The notes under the pieces are model-generated. The model was not told where the DNA came from. It ran no database searches and saw nothing but the letters and a program-made list of their open reading frames with translations. A DNA stretch of 8,057 bases from JAQBDA01 sp032124675 (lineage in GTDB: Bacteria; Chloroflexota; Anaerolineae; Anaerolineales; UBA4823), in NCBI GenBank assembly GCA_032124675.1, contig JAQBDA010000171.1, positions 1 to 8,057 on the forward strand. Reading direction: 5' to 3'. This document shows, one piece after another, positions 5,200 to 8,057 of the stretch. Every line of letters begins with the position of its first letter. Positions within the stretch are counted from its first letter, which is position 1. A program made the translations under genes and the position numbers.

Positions 5200-7461
5200 T
5201 CAGCGGGAGGGGGATAGGGGTGGCAGGGACAGCGCAGGATCGCCAAAGAGCATAAACGTCATCATCACATCCCGCATACCCGGGGTATCCAAGGAGATCT
5301 GGCGGCGCGCGCTCAGGTGGATGTCCCCCAGGGTAGCCTGCGGGTCTTCCAGCATCGCCTCAACCAGAGGCCGGCTGAGGAAGCTCTGGTCGACCGCCAG
5401 TGTCAGGCTGGAAGGAGCCAGCACTGCCACTGCACCGCCATGCCTGTTGTACAGCAGAGTCTCCGCGAGTGAATCAACTTTTGGATGGGTGTACAGACCG
5501 GTCAGACAGGTCATATTAATCACCACCGGCAGGTGATCGGTGTTCTTCAACCTGGCCGCATCCACAGCGGTGAACAAACGGTCTTTGCCCCACATATTCA
5601 AGCTGCCATGACCGAAGTATGCCAGCAGGGACACCCCGGCTCCCAGCTTCTCCTCGATCTGACTTGCGGTTTCTGTATCTCCCGGGCTGGGGGCGATCAA
5701 ATCATATGAGGTGCCCTGAGAAAACAGATCCAAGAAGGCTTCCGCATCCCAGCGAAAGCTCGGCTCGAAACCATCCGCGACCGCCAGCACCCTGCCCACC
5801 TTGGTCTGGCTTTGCAGACTTGTCTCGTAGGCCAGGGTCTTCTCCACAAATGTCTGCACTTGCCCTGATGTCCGGGCAGGTACCAATCCCACAGCCAGGT
5901 CAGGCCAGTCATCATCGTTCACCTGTACGAAGGGCACATCACTGGTCGTCTGTCCGCCGTAAACGGTATCCACCAGGGGGACAACCAGCTGGTTGGCATC
6001 TGCGGGCGCCTGGTAGCCCTTCGGGTCGTAGCTGGCATCGCCGACCAGCAGCAGGTAGCGCGGGGCGGGATCCCAGTTTTCGACCGCGAAGTGCAAGAAA
6101 TCCCGTATTGCCTGTGGAGAGCTCTGCCCGTGGCTGAACTGGTCGTAAACTGCCTGCACAGGAATGGCAGTTGTGACCAGCCCATGCTCAGCCCGGTACT
6201 TGAGCAGCGGTTCAAGCTCGGCCAGCAGCGCGTCCGGAGCAATGGCGATGTAATCTGCTCCGCTGCCAGGCAGGCGCAGGTCAGGCAGCCTCGCCAGGGG
6301 GGAAATCCGCTCTGGTTTTAAATATCCTCCCGGACCGGCCGCCAGATAATGATGCCCAGGCTGGCTCTGCAGAACTGCAATTTCGCCATCCAGCGCCAAC
6401 TCGCCTGTATGGAGCGGATTCCATGGATCGGTAATATCAAATACCAGCACCGGACCAGAAAATCCGTAAAGGTTGGCCTTATCTCCCGTTGACCAGAAAT
6501 CAAGCCGGTCCTGAACTGCCCGCAGCAACCGGGGATAGCCGATCTGTACCCAGTCAAGATGGCTGATATCGGCTGCTACTCCGGGCGTGCCGGGTGCAAC
6601 CAGGGTAACTCGGTTCATGCCGTTCTCCAGCAAGTTTTGGTCGAACCATACCTCGATCTGGTGAGTCCCTGTTCCATCCCAACTGTGTTCCGCAACGTGC
6701 TGGTCGTTGACCAGTATGCGCAGCTGATGGTCAGGAGAAACCGACGCTTCGGTACTGGAGTATAAGCCGATCGCCAATTGTGCCATTTCTTGCCCGTTTC
6801 CGCCATCTTTAGCTATATCCTGAATATTCAGCTCTACGGTCTGGGTTACCGGGGCAGTCAGAGGCAGCCAGAACCAGCGTTCATCGCCCTTCGCTTGCGG
6901 CAGGTAAAGCTGGTTCTGCTCTGCACGCTGCACCGCAAAATAGCTCCCTTCAGGCAGGTTTGCTGGTACAGCGGGCGTCTGCTCGGGCAGGGAAACAGGC
7001 TGGTCAATGACTTCATCCTGGGCGGGGGTGGCATCCAGGTCCTGCAAGATGTACACGTTCTCCGAGCTGTAAAGCCCCCTGGCAGGCTGACCGTAAAACA
7101 GGATCGCCGGGGTCTCACTACTGCGGTCGATAGTGAACGGCTGGGTATAGCCCTGGTTCGACAGGCGGATATTTTCAGGGTGGTCCAGGTCGCCCCACCA
7201 GCCCACCTGGTGCAATTCATCAGAGGACAGACGGTAAATGCCCGCCTCCGACAGGCCGATCTTTATGGCAGGTGCATCTCCGCGGGCAGCTTGTCCCCAG
7301 CCAGGCGCAGAGTTTGCCCGCTCCGCCCGGCTCAGGTATACAAGCGCGGAGATAAGCACCAGTATGGACAGCAAACCAGCCACAAGGATGGCTGCCCTGC
7401 TTCTCGTTTTGTTCACTGTTATTGTTTCAGCGGAACGGTCTGGTCTGCTTGAATCCATCAC
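5200..7461 (-). CDS. Membrane-anchored C25 (gingipain-family) cysteine peptidase
   Basis: A 753-residue extracytoplasmic protease. A basic stretch (NKTRSR) precedes a hydrophobic segment (about 23-43), which is a signal anchor or uncleaved signal peptide that puts the rest outside. Residues about 65-310 look like beta-rich accessory domains, starting with IKIGLSEAGIYRLSSDEL, a pattern common at the front of PorU-like C25 proteins; FDITDPWNPL (341-350) is another element of that layout. The catalytic domain (about 400-745) starts with YIAIAPDALL and contains LLLVGDASYDP. The predicted catalytic residues are His618 in AYFGHGS and Cys652 in INMTCLTGLY, followed by the family-typical SLAETLL and GGAVAVLAPSS and the closing LFGDPALSL. 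There is no C-terminal sorting domain; the chain ends eight residues after the last domain motif. The start is GTG at 7461 or the adjacent ATG at 7458; the upstream gene ends two bases before, so translation is probably coupled. Cleavage specificity is unknown. Family assignment is strong, cellular role open. Confidence 0.88.
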   Translation of the reverse strand: MMDSSRPDRSAETITVNKTRSRAAILVAGLLSILVLISALVYLSRAERANSAPGWGQAARGDAPAIKIGLSEAGIYRLSSDELHQVGWWGDLDHPENIRLSNQGYTQPFTIDRSSETPAILFYGQPARGLYSSENVYILQDLDATPAQDEVIDQPVSLPEQTPAVPANLPEGSYFAVQRAEQNQLYLPQAKGDERWFWLPLTAPVTQTVELNIQDIAKDGGNGQEMAQLAIGLYSSTEASVSPDHQLRILVNDQHVAEHSWDGTGTHQIEVWFDQNLLENGMNRVTLVAPGTPGVAADISHLDWVQIGYPRLLRAVQDRLDFWSTGDKANLYGFSGPVLVFDITDPWNPLHTGELALDGEIAVLQSQPGHHYLAAGPGGYLKPERISPLARLPDLRLPGSGADYIAIAPDALLAELEPLLKYRAEHGLVTTAIPVQAVYDQFSHGQSSPQAIRDFLHFAVENWDPAPRYLLLVGDASYDPKGYQAPADANQLVVPLVDTVYGGQTTSDVPFVQVNDDDWPDLAVGLVPARTSGQVQTFVEKTLAYETSLQSQTKVGRVLAVADGFEPSFRWDAEAFLDLFSQGTSYDLIAPSPGDTETASQIEEKLGAGVSLLAYFGHGSLNMWGKDRLFTAVDAARLKNTDHLPVVINMTCLTGLYTHPKVDSLAETLLYNRHGGAVAVLAPSSLTLAVDQSFLSRPLVEAMLEDPQATLGDIHLSARRQISLDTPGMRDVMMTFMLFGDPALSLPPLSPSR
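5205..5228 (+). other. Canonical G-quadruplex motif at the 3' end of the peptidase gene
   Basis: On the plus strand four runs of at least three G (5205-5207, 5209-5213, 5217-5220, 5226-5228) are separated by loops of 1, 3 and 5 bases, satisfying the G3+N1-7 rule. The motif overlaps the last codons of the minus-strand peptidase gene, which there encodes a Pro/Ser-rich tail (LPPLSPSR). The G-rich strand is the template for that gene. It may simply reflect Pro codons (CCC). Confidence 0.5.
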
Positions 7462-7463
7462 GG

Positions 7464-8057
7464 CTAAGACACCCGCCGGAAAGCGAAATAAAAGCTGGTA
7501 CCCAGGAGACCCCAGATCAGCACGAGGATTACCACCAGCAGAACGCCGCCCAGTGGAAACCAGCTGCTCCCGGATGCATCCCCGGCCGTGGCAGTTGGTG
7601 TCGGGGTTTCAGTCGGCGTGCCGGGGAGGATGATGCCGCCCTCCGGAAATGTCAGCGTAAGCTCCGGAAAGGGCACCAGAGTGATCGTCCCGGAAAGCGT
7701 GCCTTCTGGCAGCTCTACAGAGGGGAGAGGCACGGCGGTGCCGGGTAAGACGGTAAATGTGGGCAGATGTACCGCAGTGGGGAACTGCACTGCAGTGGCG
7801 ATGGCGGTTGCCGGCCCCGGATATGCGGAAGAGAACGTGCTGGTTGGTGCAGGGCTGTCCGGCGTGGTGGTTACCGGCGGGATTGTGCTGGTTGCGGTTG
7901 CCGTTGACGTGGGACCGGTAGGCGTCACCGTACGGGTTGCGGTTGGGGAGCCGGTGGGGTTGATTGTACCTGGCGTTGCGGATATGGGTCCGTAGAACTC
8001 TGAGTTTTGGCTCAAATCTAGAGATTCCAACTGGTACCAATAGGTCGTCCCGTTCAC
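7464..8057 (-). CDS. C-terminal part of a Ser/Thr/Pro-rich membrane-anchored surface protein (5' end outside window)
   Basis: Only the last 197 residues are visible. The reading frame is open to the right edge, and the first codon here (GTG) is most likely an internal valine, not a start. Residues 1-24 (GTTYWYQLESLDLSQNSEFYG, in part) resemble the last strands of a fibronectin-III-like beta domain. A long linker (about 28-165) is rich in Thr, Pro, Ser and Ala, with a less biased insert (about 111-146) containing PSVELPEGTLSGTITLVPF. A hydrophobic segment (about 168-191) and a short basic tail (FRRVS) follow, which predicts a C-terminal anchor with the linker outside the cell. There is no LPXTG sortase motif. 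The stop is two bases before the C25 peptidase start, so both are almost certainly one operon with this gene first. The linker probably spans the cell wall and may be glycosylated. Exact function unknown; the missing N-terminal part would decide it. Confidence 0.8.
   Translation of the reverse strand: MNGTTYWYQLESLDLSQNSEFYGPISATPGTINPTGSPTATRTVTPTGPTSTATATSTIPPVTTTPDSPAPTSTFSSAYPGPATAIATAVQFPTAVHLPTFTVLPGTAVPLPSVELPEGTLSGTITLVPFPELTLTFPEGGIILPGTPTETPTPTATAGDASGSSWFPLGGVLLVVILVLIWGLLGTSFYFAFRRVS

Noticed and set aside
6778..7452. 224-codon plus-strand frame opposite the peptidase N-terminal region
   Set aside because: Antisense to a well-supported gene, no recognisable domain, no ribosome binding site; a high-GC shadow.
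7588..7995. Gly/Val-rich plus-strand frame opposite the Thr/Pro linker
   Set aside because: Its repetitive Val/Gly composition is simply the complement of the Thr/Pro codons of the real gene.
7464..8057. GTG at 8057 as the true start of the right-hand gene
   Set aside because: The codon is at the very edge, and the following residues look like the end of a beta domain, so the gene most likely continues to the right.

Overview
The window looks like a chromosomal stretch of a moderately GC-rich bacterium. I lean towards Chloroflexota, class Anaerolineae or a relative. The reasons are the fused transaldolase/glucose-6-phosphate isomerase, the Thr-Pro ('PTxTPTPT') linkers before a C-terminal membrane anchor, and a membrane-anchored C25 (gingipain-type) peptidase in what looks like a single-membrane cell. 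The taxon is inference; there is no rRNA or other marker gene in the window.

Layout. Positions 1-354 are non-coding and AT-rich at the left end. They hold a near-consensus promoter pointing left (-35 at 43-48, -10 at 20-25), with a perfect 12-bp palindrome at its predicted start site. This implies a divergent gene beyond the left edge. Further right is a perfect 17-bp inverted repeat (222-262) of unknown role, then a probable promoter and a clear ribosome binding site. Positions 355-3162 (+) encode a bifunctional transaldolase/phosphoglucose isomerase. It is followed, with a short overlap, by an ABC-2 type exporter with ATPase and permease in one chain (best start TTG at 3146, end 5041, +). 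The 158-bp gap 5042-5199 separates convergent genes. It contains a degenerate ATCAGG tandem repeat and G-rich, hairpin-forming sequence but no classical intrinsic terminator. On the minus strand, a gene entering from the right edge (7464-8057, only its C-terminal part visible) encodes a Ser/Thr/Pro-rich surface protein with a C-terminal membrane anchor. Two bases later a 753-residue membrane-anchored C25-family cysteine peptidase starts (7461 to 5200).

How the genes may work together. The rightward pair links central carbon metabolism (sedoheptulose-7-P + glyceraldehyde-3-P to erythrose-4-P + fructose-6-P, then fructose-6-P to glucose-6-P) to an exporter of unknown substrate. The overlap and internal Shine-Dalgarno suggest translational coupling, but a shared function is not shown. 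The leftward pair forms an extracytoplasmic module: a peptidase held at the outer face of the membrane by its N-terminus, and a surface protein held by its C-terminus, almost certainly cotranscribed. A protease-substrate or protease-partner relation is a testable guess. I see no CRISPR array, tRNA, rRNA, insertion sequence or phage gene.
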